A stretch of DNA of 64,000 nucleotides from Robiginitomaculum sp. (GTDB taxonomy: Bacteria; Pseudomonadota; Alphaproteobacteria; Caulobacterales; Maricaulaceae): positions 1 through 64,000 of the forward strand of contig JAJFFQ010000016.1 of assembly GCA_021776565.1 (NCBI GenBank), given 5' to 3'. Under the pieces are notes generated by a model that saw only the letters and a list, made by a program, of their open reading frames with translations, had not been told where the DNA came from and made no database searches. The position numbers and the translations under genes are program-made. This document shows, one piece after another, positions 26,088-34,416 of the stretch (the stretch's first letter is position 1; every line of letters starts with the position of its first letter).

Positions 26088-26888
26088 TTGAACAATAAAA
26101 AACCGGCAGATGCCCAGCAAATACGGCATATGGAGAAACTCACTCTCAAGGCCCCCACTATGGGTTCACCCATGCGGTGGATCGGGGCCGGTTGGGACGA
26201 TGTTTTGCGACATCCGGCCTACTCACTTGGCTATGGCTTTACCTTTACCGCCGGCGGTCTCCTCATAATGTATGTGCTGTTCAAGCTGGGCTGGGCCGCT
26301 TTAATACCCGCAGCCGCCGGGGGATTTATCATGCTGGCACCACTTCTGGCTGTTGGGCTATACGGCATTTCGCGGCGCGATGAAGAGGGTAAGCCTCTGG
26401 ACTTGTCAGTGCTGATTCCCAACCGTTTTGCCGAACCAAAACAGCTTGCCTATGTGGCCCTTGCCCTGACGCTCGCTTTTATTGTCTGGATGCAGGTGGC
26501 GCTTTTACTGTTTGCACTATTCTCTCATGGTCACACGCTGGCCTTGCAAGATTTCACCTCCTATGTGTTTAGCACCAAAGCAGGGCTTACCATGGCCAGC
26601 ATTGGCAGCCTCATTGGCCTGGTTATCTCGATTTTCGTATTTTCCATCAGCGCCTTGTCGATCCCGATATTGCTAGAGCATCATGTGGATGCGGTCACTG
26701 CCATTTCAGCCAGTGTGCGCATGGTGTTAAAACACCCCGGCCCCATGTTGGTCTGGGCATGGCTGATTGCGCTTTACACCGCCTTTGGGCTGGCATTCGC
26801 GTTTTTGGGGCTGATTTTTGTGTTTCCGATCATGGGCCACGCCACCTGGCACGCCTATCGGGAAATGGTTGGCCCGATCGAGGAATAG
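26088..26888 (+). CDS. DUF2189-like integral membrane protein, TTG start
   Basis: A 266-residue inner-membrane protein with about six hydrophobic segments. The N-terminal motif RWIGAGWDDVLRHPAYSLGYG followed by paired helices matches the DUF2189 type (function unknown). The first codon is TTG, six bases after GGGAGGC, a strong ribosome site; the next Met is 14 codons in. It stands alone, divergent from the acyl-CoA operon over about 106 bp. Confidence 0.85.
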   Translation: MNNKKPADAQQIRHMEKLTLKAPTMGSPMRWIGAGWDDVLRHPAYSLGYGFTFTAGGLLIMYVLFKLGWAALIPAAAGGFIMLAPLLAVGLYGISRRDEEGKPLDLSVLIPNRFAEPKQLAYVALALTLAFIVWMQVALLLFALFSHGHTLALQDFTSYVFSTKAGLTMASIGSLIGLVISIFVFSISALSIPILLEHHVDAVTAISASVRMVLKHPGPMLVWAWLIALYTAFGLAFAFLGLIFVFPIMGHATWHAYREMVGPIEE

Positions 26889-27014
26889 CTCTGCAACGCC
26901 TCCTTTATCGGCTCATTTAATTTTGTTTGATGAGTTCTCATTCTGGCTTGAAGTTCCATTTTCCTTCTGACCCCTGATGATTATCTTAACGCCAGTGGTC
27001 TTTAGTCACATCTC

Positions 27015-27038
27015 GTTAATAAAGATTATCTTTACTGG
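27015..27038 (+). promoter_or_regulatory. promoter-proximal GTTAA-N11-TTTACTGG box
   Basis: gttaataaagattatctttactgg lies 27 bases before the CpsD-like gene and resembles gttaaccataagcatttttactgg at 28896-28919. Within it taaagat-t-atcttta is a perfect palindrome (27020-27034). It may be a shared promoter or operator for the polysaccharide genes. Confidence 0.35.
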
Positions 27039-27064
27039 ACGTATGGGATTCGGACAAAAATTCT

Positions 27065-27775
27065 ATGATTGATCTTAGCAGAGAGCTGGCTGGCCTTTGC
27101 CAGGTTTATGAACAATTTGCCACGCGCAAAAATGGCGTCGTGTTGCAGTTCATGGGCGTGCGCACAGGTGTTGGTGTTTCAACATGCGCTCGAGCTTTTG
27201 CCCGCATGATAACACCAAGGACACGGCGTGGTGTCTGGCTGTTTGATCTTGATTTTTATGCCAATACACAATTTCAGGCATTGGCCAGCAAAAAGGCGCA
27301 GGCACTTTATGGTGCCGTTGGGCCAGCCCGTGATGCCAGCATGGGCAATGCCCCGCTATTTTGGCGTATCCACCCTGAACTGGTGCGCAAGGATGGCCGA
27401 AAGGCTGGTGATCGTTATTACCTTAACATGCACCAAATTGGCACTCATTGCCTTTACGTTAGTCGCTTTCGCAATGACCTTTTACGGGCAAAGCAACACG
27501 TCAACCTCCGGCCCGCAAAACAGTATTGGGCAATGGTTCGGGCAAAAACTGACCTCGCCATTATTGACTCGCCAGTATTGAACCGGGGGCGTGGCGGGTT
27601 GACCACCGCCGCTGATTCAGATGGTGTTTTCATTGTTGCTCACCCAACAGACGCCGGTGCGCCGGTATCACATTTGCGCCAACAAATCGAAGGCAGAGGC
27701 GGACGATGCCTGGGAGTTATTTTTAACGATGCAACCGGACAAGGACTTGATACGGCGCAATATGCCGCCCAGTAA
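27065..27775 (+). CDS. CpsD/ParA-like ATPase fold protein with degenerate P-loop
   Basis: A 236-residue protein of the MinD/ParA/CpsD fold. The position of Walker A reads GVRTGVGVST (residues 31-40), with Val38 where the invariant Lys of GK[ST] should be. The A' strand RRGVWLFDLDF (55-64) and the B strand LAIIDSPVL are retained. CpsD-type tyrosine kinases pair with Wzz/GumC membrane proteins in polysaccharide export; a GumC-like gene lies at 43.9 kb. The Tyr-rich C-terminal tail of active kinases is absent. It is the first gene of the plus-strand polysaccharide group. It is likely a non-catalytic partner. Confidence 0.75.
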   Translation: MIDLSRELAGLCQVYEQFATRKNGVVLQFMGVRTGVGVSTCARAFARMITPRTRRGVWLFDLDFYANTQFQALASKKAQALYGAVGPARDASMGNAPLFWRIHPELVRKDGRKAGDRYYLNMHQIGTHCLYVSRFRNDLLRAKQHVNLRPAKQYWAMVRAKTDLAIIDSPVLNRGRGGLTTAADSDGVFIVAHPTDAGAPVSHLRQQIEGRGGRCLGVIFNDATGQGLDTAQYAAQ

Positions 27776-27809
27776 GTGAACCGGCAAATGATCGTTTGAC
27801 CCCGAGATA

Positions 27810-28871
27810 GTGACCAAAATGTCCCAAAAAGGTTTTTATATACAATCGCTTGACGGGCTGCGCGCTGTTGCTGTGCTGCTGGTTTTTGTGGGCCATGCAG
27901 GGTTTGGTCATATCGTTCCTGGCGGGTTGGGGGTAACGATATTCTTCTTCCTGAGTGGGTTTTTAATCACCACATTGATGCGTCAGGAGTATGAAAAAAA
28001 CGGCAGCATCAGTTTTTCAAAGTTTTATCTGCGACGGGTTTATCGCATTTTCCCGCCCTTTTATCTGGTTTTAGGTCTTGTGGTTCTGTTGGCACTGACC
28101 GGTATTTTGCCCAACGATATGAAGTGGGACGCACTGTTGGCGCAAAGTGCTCAACTCACCAACTATTATCTTATTTATGGCAATGCAGACCATACGGCAC
28201 CGGGGTTGACGGTTTTGTGGTCACTATCGGTAGAGGAGCATTTTTATCTGCTTTTCCCGTTGGTCTTTATGGTGCTGGCAAGGCGGTTTGGTCATGGGGG
28301 AATGGCGGGGGTGATTGCGTCGATTTGCCTTCTTGTTTTGCTCTGGCGAATTTATCTGGTGTACGGGCAAAATGCACCGCAATTGCGCACCTATTATGCC
28401 ACCGATACGCGCATTGATTCCATTATGTTTGGTTGCCTTATGGCGTTGTGGAATAATCCGGTGCTCGACCCGGTCAAGGACAGGAGCCAGGTTGTGGTTT
28501 TGAGCATACTGGCCGGTGCCGGGGCGGTGTTGCTGTTTTGCCTGTTGTATCGTGATCCGGCCTTTCGCGAGACATATCGATACAGCTTGCAAGGCCTTGC
28601 CTTGTTCCCGGTGTTTTATTTTGCCATTACCAAAAGTCACTGGCCGCTGTTTGCCTGGCTCAACTGGAGCGTATTGCGCTATATAGGTAAAATTTCCTAC
28701 ACCGCTTACCTGATTCACCCCACAGCAATTACGCTGAGTCATAACTACCTGCAAACACAGGGTATTTTAGCAATTATCCTTGCCTTTGCTCTTACCATCG
28801 GGTTTTCGGCATTGATGTATCAACTGGTCGAGCGGCATATGTCTGCCTTGCGGGCAAAATTGCACCAGTGA
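27810..28871 (+). CDS. acyltransferase 3 family membrane O-acyltransferase
   Basis: A protein of about 350 residues with ten or so membrane segments. The family signature SLDGLRAVAVLLVFVGHAGFG has the catalytic-type His in GHAG, and FFLSGFLITTLM and KFYLRRVYRIFPPFYLVL follow. Such enzymes O-acetylate or otherwise O-acylate polysaccharide on the periplasmic side. The start is either GTG at 27810 or ATG at 27819; the ribosome site GAGAT fits neither perfectly. It belongs to the polysaccharide group, 34 bp after the CpsD-like gene. Confidence 0.9.
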   Translation: MTKMSQKGFYIQSLDGLRAVAVLLVFVGHAGFGHIVPGGLGVTIFFFLSGFLITTLMRQEYEKNGSISFSKFYLRRVYRIFPPFYLVLGLVVLLALTGILPNDMKWDALLAQSAQLTNYYLIYGNADHTAPGLTVLWSLSVEEHFYLLFPLVFMVLARRFGHGGMAGVIASICLLVLLWRIYLVYGQNAPQLRTYYATDTRIDSIMFGCLMALWNNPVLDPVKDRSQVVVLSILAGAGAVLLFCLLYRDPAFRETYRYSLQGLALFPVFYFAITKSHWPLFAWLNWSVLRYIGKISYTAYLIHPTAITLSHNYLQTQGILAIILAFALTIGFSALMYQLVERHMSALRAKLHQ

Positions 28872-28895
28872 AACCAGATCTGACGTCCACACCTT

Positions 28896-28919
28896 GTTAA
28901 CCATAAGCATTTTTACTGG
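28896..28919 (+). promoter_or_regulatory. second GTTAA-N11-TTTACTGG box
   Basis: gttaaccataagcatttttactgg matches the box upstream of the CpsD-like gene at 16 of 24 positions, including both ends. It lies just before the polymerase-like gene. Confidence 0.3.
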
Positions 28920-28931
28920 CCTCGCAGCAAT

Positions 28932-30227
28932 GTGGATTTTCTTATGAGTCTGGCTTTGGAATATACGCCCCGGACAGCCGGGCGCCCGTTCACACTGGGT
29001 CAGGTTGGCGGCGTGCTGGAATGGGGCGTAACGCTGGGGTTTCTGCTGGTGTTTTCGGGAATTTTCTTTGGCCCATTGTTGGAGAGTAAAATCTCTGCTT
29101 CCGATACGCCTTTGGCAAAATTGTTGTACTATCCGATTTATGCTCTGGTAATTATACTGGCGCTTAGACGCCCAATGACCACGGCAAGCAGTTTTATCCG
29201 CAGCTTTTTGCTACTTCTTCCTGTGTTTCTGGCTATGGCTTCTACTTTTTGGTCTCTTGATTCAGGCTACACATTTCGCCGCTCCATTGCCTTGATGATG
29301 ACGACGGCTTTCGCGATTTATCTGGCATCGCGATATGACTGGGCCGGGTTGATAGAAGTCCTGGCGGCAACCTATGGCTTGCTGGCGGTGTTCAGTTTGC
29401 TGTTCGTGTTGTTGGTGCCCGACAAGGGCATCATGCAAACAACCCATGTCGGTGCATGGTCGGGCCTGTGGTGGGAAAAAAACGATCTTGGCATGAACAT
29501 GGCCAAGGCCACGCATTTATGTCTGTGTGCGCTGATTTTCAGACCGCAGCGTAAATGGATATGGGGTGCCTTGTTGCTCTTGTCTGTTGCACTGGTTTTG
29601 TTATCAACATCCAAAACGTCATTGCTGGCCATGATATTGGCAATTGGCGGTGTTGGCGCACTTTATATTTTCAAACGCAGTCCGATCATTGGAATACCTT
29701 TGGTCTATTTTGGGGTGATATTTGGCACAGCCCTGGTACTTGGAATTGAGTTTGCGCCCAAGTTTATGTTTGGCCTGATTGGCAAAGACCCGACGCTAAC
29801 CGGTCGCACAGATATTTGGGCGGCGCTTTTTGCGCAAATCAAGGATCATCCGTGGTTTGGCCACGGTTACGCAGTATTCTGGCTGGACGAGACCGGCCCG
29901 GCATTTTGGGTGCGCCAACGTACAGAATGGCTGGTACCAACGGCGCATAATGGCTGGCTGGAGACCTGGTTGTCGATTGGACTTCTTGGTGTCTTTCTCT
30001 TTGCGTTGACTTATATCAGCGCCATCATTGCGGCTTTGCGCGGTGTATTGCGTGATAAAACCGCCTATTGGGCGCTTATTTCTACACTGGTGTTTTTCTT
30101 GTTCTCAATGTCAGAGAGCAATATCTTGCAACAAAACAATCTGGGATGGATTGTTTTTGCGGCAACAGCAGCCAAGTTGTTCGGCGCGGGGCCACGCCGC
30201 AAAAATCACAGAGCAGAAGCGCCGTAA
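28932..30227 (+). CDS. O-antigen ligase/polymerase-like membrane protein (Wzy/WaaL/ExoQ)
   Basis: A 431-residue protein with ten or more membrane segments and one large periplasmic loop. The sequence GRTDIWAALFAQIKDHPWFGHG, followed by an HNGWLE motif, is typical of the Wzy_C family (O-antigen ligase and ExoQ). It would polymerise repeat units or ligate glycan on the periplasmic face. Start codons GTG 28932 or ATG 28944 are both possible and neither has a clear ribosome site. Its last 22 bases overlap the converging glycosyltransferase gene. Confidence 0.88.
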   Translation: MDFLMSLALEYTPRTAGRPFTLGQVGGVLEWGVTLGFLLVFSGIFFGPLLESKISASDTPLAKLLYYPIYALVIILALRRPMTTASSFIRSFLLLLPVFLAMASTFWSLDSGYTFRRSIALMMTTAFAIYLASRYDWAGLIEVLAATYGLLAVFSLLFVLLVPDKGIMQTTHVGAWSGLWWEKNDLGMNMAKATHLCLCALIFRPQRKWIWGALLLLSVALVLLSTSKTSLLAMILAIGGVGALYIFKRSPIIGIPLVYFGVIFGTALVLGIEFAPKFMFGLIGKDPTLTGRTDIWAALFAQIKDHPWFGHGYAVFWLDETGPAFWVRQRTEWLVPTAHNGWLETWLSIGLLGVFLFALTYISAIIAALRGVLRDKTAYWALISTLVFFLFSMSESNILQQNNLGWIVFAATAAKLFGAGPRRKNHRAEAP

Positions 30228-31120
30228 AAACGCGGCTCCAGACCTTTGAACCACAACAGTTTGCCAAGCCCCTGTGCTGCACGATCCAGTAATTCTGGTC
30301 GCTTTTTTGCCCGCACGACCCACCGCAGTGCGTAAAGACCACCAAATACACAAAATTGCCCAAGGCCAACCGCCATCCAGTAGATAACGCCAAAGATTTT
30401 ACGGCGTTGCCAACAGGTTTGAGATGGCCCCTGACCAAAAGCAAAGGCCTTGGAAAGGGAATAGGACAATGTGGCGCGTTCTGGCAAAATCTCTTCATAA
30501 ACAAGGGCGCTAGCCGCCCAGGCAATCTTGGCCCCATCGGCCAGAGCCTTCGAGAACAAGGCATCATCCTCGCCGCCTATTTCATTCATGGCCGGATCAA
30601 AAATGGGTGAATCAGAAAAGAATTTGGCACGCTTGAGCAGCGAGTTTCCGCATCCGTAATACGTGTCAATCAGGCCTGACTGTTCTGGCCCTTCACGGGT
30701 AAAGCGGGCCTCGATATAGGCCTTGTGTGGAACGTTTCCCTCTACCCTTCCCTGCACCGGCCCAAAAACCAGATCAGCCCCGGTTTGCGCCTGAACATCC
30801 AGCAAATTTTCAAGCCAGTTTTCACTGGCGGCTGTTTCATCATCGTCCAGAAAAACAATCAGCTTTGCCTGCGCCAGTTTCATGGCTGCATTGCGGGCAT
30901 TGGCGACACCTGGTTCCGGTTCGTGTCCATAAACAATAGGCCAGCGTATACCAGCGGCCAATGAGCGCACCATATCTCGTGCAGAAGCATCCGGATCATT
31001 ATCCAGCACCACAATCTCAACCAGTGCATGAATTTTTTGGGCCAGCACGCTGTTGACGGCGCGTTTTATCCTGTCCGGTCGCCTAAATGTTGGTATGACC
31101 ACTGATACATCAGGTTTCAT
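30206..31120 (-). CDS. family 2 glycosyltransferase
   Basis: A 304-residue GT-A enzyme. The nucleotide-sugar motifs VSVVIPTFRRPDRIKRAVNS and the metal-binding FLDDDE are present, with an EIGGEDDALFSKAL segment carrying the likely catalytic base. A C-terminal hydrophobic stretch (FGVIYWMAVGLGQFCVFGGLY) suggests membrane attachment. Its first codon overlaps the stop of the upstream deacetylase gene (ATGA). It is last in the minus-strand polysaccharide operon 34306-30206. Confidence 0.92.
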   Translation of the reverse strand: MKPDVSVVIPTFRRPDRIKRAVNSVLAQKIHALVEIVVLDNDPDASARDMVRSLAAGIRWPIVYGHEPEPGVANARNAAMKLAQAKLIVFLDDDETAASENWLENLLDVQAQTGADLVFGPVQGRVEGNVPHKAYIEARFTREGPEQSGLIDTYYGCGNSLLKRAKFFSDSPIFDPAMNEIGGEDDALFSKALADGAKIAWAASALVYEEILPERATLSYSLSKAFAFGQGPSQTCWQRRKIFGVIYWMAVGLGQFCVFGGLYALRWVVRAKKRPELLDRAAQGLGKLLWFKGLEPRFYGASAL

Positions 31121-31890
31121 GCTGCTTTCTCCGCAGTAGAGAGGGCTTCAAACGCACCACCCACGGTCATGACCTCAAATTCGGCCCTTTGCACCGCCGA
31201 GCAAATGGCTTTGAACAGCTCTGGTGTGCATCCCCATTCGCTTGGATTATTGCGCACGTCATGGGTATAAAAGATCAGCCAGCCCGGTTCTGCCTCAAGG
31301 CTCTTGACATAGGAAAGCGCCAAACCCTTTGCCGCAAAATCACCCTCTATTGGCACGGCATTTAGTTGATGAGCGTCGCTGTGGCGGCGGTTAATGCCCG
31401 GGCGCACACCGCGCAAAGACGCATAATGTTGTCCCAGTATATCTTTTGCCGCCGCCGAGGTCTCACCATAAGGATAAGCGAAAGAGCGTGAGGCCGGTAT
31501 GCCCAGTGTGCGCAGGTGTTTCTGGTTGCGGCGTATTTCGCGCTCAATAACGATGGGCGGATTAAGGGCGCAATCGATATGGTGTTCTGTATGACAACCA
31601 ATTTCATGGCCGTTTGAAGCCAGCGTGCCAAGATCATCAGTACGAAAAAGATTGCCTAAATGGTTGGATGAATTCTCAAAGGCAGCACTGGCATAATATG
31701 TACCGCGCCAGCCAAATTGTTCCAGAATTTGTGCGCCGGTGCTGGCGGCACTATGAGGAAAGTCATCAAAGCTGAAGCTGACCAGAAAACGCTTTTGTGC
31801 ACCATCAAAGGGTTTGCGCGCCTGTAGTCTTGTTAACCGGCGTTTCAAGGCACTCACAAGGCCTTTTGAAGGAATATAGGGTGCGTTCAT
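31117..31890 (-). CDS. polysaccharide deacetylase (CE4/NodB family)
   Basis: A 257-residue NodB-fold protein. Motif 1 SFSFDDFPHSA contains the catalytic and metal Asp (42-43), and motif 2 HEIGCHTEHH gives the HTxxH metal ligands (His100, His104). YPYGETS corresponds to motif 3 (RxPYG-like). It would remove N-acetyl groups from a glycan. The ATG overlaps the upstream GT2 stop (ATGA); the frame stays open 20 codons further upstream. There is no clear signal peptide, so it may act in the cytoplasm on a lipid-linked intermediate. Confidence 0.9.
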   Translation of the reverse strand: MNAPYIPSKGLVSALKRRLTRLQARKPFDGAQKRFLVSFSFDDFPHSAASTGAQILEQFGWRGTYYASAAFENSSNHLGNLFRTDDLGTLASNGHEIGCHTEHHIDCALNPPIVIEREIRRNQKHLRTLGIPASRSFAYPYGETSAAAKDILGQHYASLRGVRPGINRRHSDAHQLNAVPIEGDFAAKGLALSYVKSLEAEPGWLIFYTHDVRNNPSEWGCTPELFKAICSAVQRAEFEVMTVGGAFEALSTAEKAA

Positions 31891-32840
31891 GACAGGGCCT
31901 GCGCATACCAGCAGGAACGCCACAGTTTTAACGCCAAAACGCGCAACCACAGCGGCAAAACACCAACTTTATCACGGGCTATAACGGCAAAAACGGGGAG
32001 GAAAACCGAAACACCCGGAATTTTGCGGATCATTTGTGCGGCTTTCCAGCTAGGCAGTGTTTGCGCCAGCGCCGGGTGCTGTTGCACAAACCGGGCATAG
32101 TTCGGGGCTGACTGTTTGAACCTGCGCACCAGTGTGTCGGCACTTTCCAGGCCAAGATGACGGGCCGGGTTATCTATATGACTGACAGACCAGGTTTTGG
32201 ATGCCCGTGCAGCCCATTCCACATCCTCCCAACCCCAACCGGAGAAGCCATTATCAAACGGGCAATCATGCAACACATCGCGCCGCACCAGCAAGTTTGA
32301 CGTGCAGACATGTTTGGCAGGGTTCACTGCACGCACTTGCGCGGGCAGGCAGTCAGAACTTTGTGAAAATGCCTGATGCAAGGCCAGTGCCGGCTCAATG
32401 CTCTCTATGGTCTCAACGCTAAAACCACCAAAAACAATGGCCGGGTTTTGTTGCGCAATACAGTCACACCAGTTTTGCAGAAAATTTTCGTCTTCTGGCA
32501 TCATGTCCGCATCAAGAAACAAAACCCATTGCCCGCGTGCCGCTTTGATAAGGGCATTGCGGGCGGCAGATCGTCCCCGATTGACTGCGCCGTTGATGAG
32601 TTGAACCGGCAGGGACAAACCGGATACGGCTGTGCTCATGTTCTTGCGTAAAAGTGGATCATCACTGCCATCGTTATAGAAGATAATTTCGCACTGTGCT
32701 GGCAGATTTCGCCCAAGTTGATGTAACAGAGTTTGCGGGTCATCATTATAAAAAGGAATGAGCACGCTTAATGTAATCCCTGCTCTTTGTTGCCAGGCCG
32801 TATTGGTGATGATGTCAGGCGTTGGTAATGGGGCGTTCAT
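31887..32840 (-). CDS. family 2 glycosyltransferase with galactosyltransferase-type C-domain
   Basis: A 317-residue GT-A protein: LSVLIPFYNDDPQTLLHQLG, NRGRSAARNALIKAARG, metal motif LFLDADMMPEDE, and a GFSGWGWEDVEWAARA segment typical of the Glyco_transf_7C domain. The C-terminal part is basic and hydrophobic and could associate with the membrane. Start and stop overlap both neighbours (TGATG upstream, ATGA downstream), so the operon is tightly coupled. Confidence 0.92.
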   Translation of the reverse strand: MNAPLPTPDIITNTAWQQRAGITLSVLIPFYNDDPQTLLHQLGRNLPAQCEIIFYNDGSDDPLLRKNMSTAVSGLSLPVQLINGAVNRGRSAARNALIKAARGQWVLFLDADMMPEDENFLQNWCDCIAQQNPAIVFGGFSVETIESIEPALALHQAFSQSSDCLPAQVRAVNPAKHVCTSNLLVRRDVLHDCPFDNGFSGWGWEDVEWAARASKTWSVSHIDNPARHLGLESADTLVRRFKQSAPNYARFVQQHPALAQTLPSWKAAQMIRKIPGVSVFLPVFAVIARDKVGVLPLWLRVLALKLWRSCWYAQALS

Positions 32841-34306
32841 CAGGCCACCATCGCGGCGCGCTTGCGCAACCGCCCTATGAATTTCATCAGATAATCACGA
32901 CAACCGGCAAGGTTAAGTGCAATGGCCGCACCACCATATAGAAGCCCGCCAAACCCGACCTGTCCAAATAACAACACAAACGCAGGCCAGGTCTGTGGCC
33001 AGGGGATAACCAGAATGCCAATAGCCATGACGGCACAGGCCACAAGTGTTTTGGTTGCCGCCATAACAGGCACGGGAAGTGGGAAATAGCGCAAACCGAT
33101 CACGGCGCTGGCCAGCAATCCAAAGAAATAGGCAATGACGGTGGCAATCACCGCGCCCTGTATACCAAAGCGTGGCAGTAAAATGATATTGAGTACAATA
33201 TTCAAAAGCGCCGGAAATGCCATGACGGCAGCCATCATTCCGGTGCGTTTGGCAAGGGTGAAGGCCTCATGAAAATAATAGGTCATGACCCCGTTCATCA
33301 CCCCTGCGAGGGTAATCCAGGGGATAATCTGCGCAGCTTGTTCGCGAAAGGCTGGCCCAATCATAACTGTGGCCAGTGGCCCGGCCACCAGCGCCAGTCC
33401 AGTAGCCGCAGGAAATGTGGCCAGCGCCATCAGACCAAAGGCCTTGCGAGCCATGGCCCGAGCGTCCTCAAGTCCGCCATGTTCCAGGGCAGCAATGGTC
33501 AGGGGCGCCGCCGCCATACCAGCCCAGATAAAGATAATATCCAGGGTTCTGTTGGCCAGATTATAACCGGCGGTATAAACGCCCACTGAAGCAGTGTCCA
33601 AAAATCCGGCAATTAAAAACCGATCTGCAGAGGACATAGCCAGTGCCAACACCAAAGACAGTGAGATCGGCAAACCATAAACGGCAAAACCCTTGAAATC
33701 TGCAAATGAGCCATTTCCACCTTTGGCACGCCTTAGCATGTGTGGCAGGTCAAATAATAATGCCATACCAGCAGCAACTACCATGCCGGCAAATGGCCCG
33801 GCGGCACGAAGGTCTGTGGCCACGACCAGCAAAATACCAAGGCTAAAACCCGTTATGATATGAAAAAATTCGATCAGGCTATAGCGACTGACCTCGCGGG
33901 CTGCACGGCGAGCCTCCATGGTCAGGTTCATCGCTGCGCGCAAGATAGCGGCGGCAAGAGCAAACCCCAATATGGACTTGAAATCAGTAGAAAGCGGTAA
34001 AAATGTTATGAGCAACCCACCAACCAGACCACCAGCAACAGCTAAAACCGCCAACACACTATAGGCGCTGGTTAAATGATCCTGAAGTTTGTGTTTGGCC
34101 TCGGCATGGGCATAAAAGCGCGCCATTGCGCCTTCCAGCCAGGTAAACAGCAGAGAATGAAACAGCGTCATCACGGCAAAGGCCAAGCCATAACGACCGT
34201 AATCTTCTGGCGTTAACAGGCGTGTCAGCAAAAATATGCTGCCAAAACCGGCCAGTGCCTGGGCAATGTTAACCGGTAAATATCCAAGTAAATGGCGCCA
34301 GAGCAT
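32840..34306 (-). CDS. polysaccharide flippase (Wzx/RfbX-like)
   Basis: A 488-residue inner-membrane protein with about 12-14 helices. The start LLGYLPVNIAQALAGFGSIF followed by LLTPEDYGRYGLAFAVMTL is the typical Wzx/PST opening. It should flip undecaprenyl-linked repeat units to the periplasm. It is the first gene of the minus-strand operon with two GT2s and the deacetylase. A 110-bp divergent region separates it from the FemAB-like gene. Confidence 0.9.
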   Translation of the reverse strand: MLWRHLLGYLPVNIAQALAGFGSIFLLTRLLTPEDYGRYGLAFAVMTLFHSLLFTWLEGAMARFYAHAEAKHKLQDHLTSAYSVLAVLAVAGGLVGGLLITFLPLSTDFKSILGFALAAAILRAAMNLTMEARRAAREVSRYSLIEFFHIITGFSLGILLVVATDLRAAGPFAGMVVAAGMALLFDLPHMLRRAKGGNGSFADFKGFAVYGLPISLSLVLALAMSSADRFLIAGFLDTASVGVYTAGYNLANRTLDIIFIWAGMAAAPLTIAALEHGGLEDARAMARKAFGLMALATFPAATGLALVAGPLATVMIGPAFREQAAQIIPWITLAGVMNGVMTYYFHEAFTLAKRTGMMAAVMAFPALLNIVLNIILLPRFGIQGAVIATVIAYFFGLLASAVIGLRYFPLPVPVMAATKTLVACAVMAIGILVIPWPQTWPAFVLLFGQVGFGGLLYGGAAIALNLAGCRDYLMKFIGRLRKRAAMVA

Positions 34307-34416
34307 GTTTTATCCCGTATTCCGTCCGCGCTAGCGCGTTGTTAGGGATTTGATGTTATGACAAACGCACTAATTCCTGGTGAACAAAACCAATAAAGTT
34401 GTGAAAGTCATTTATT

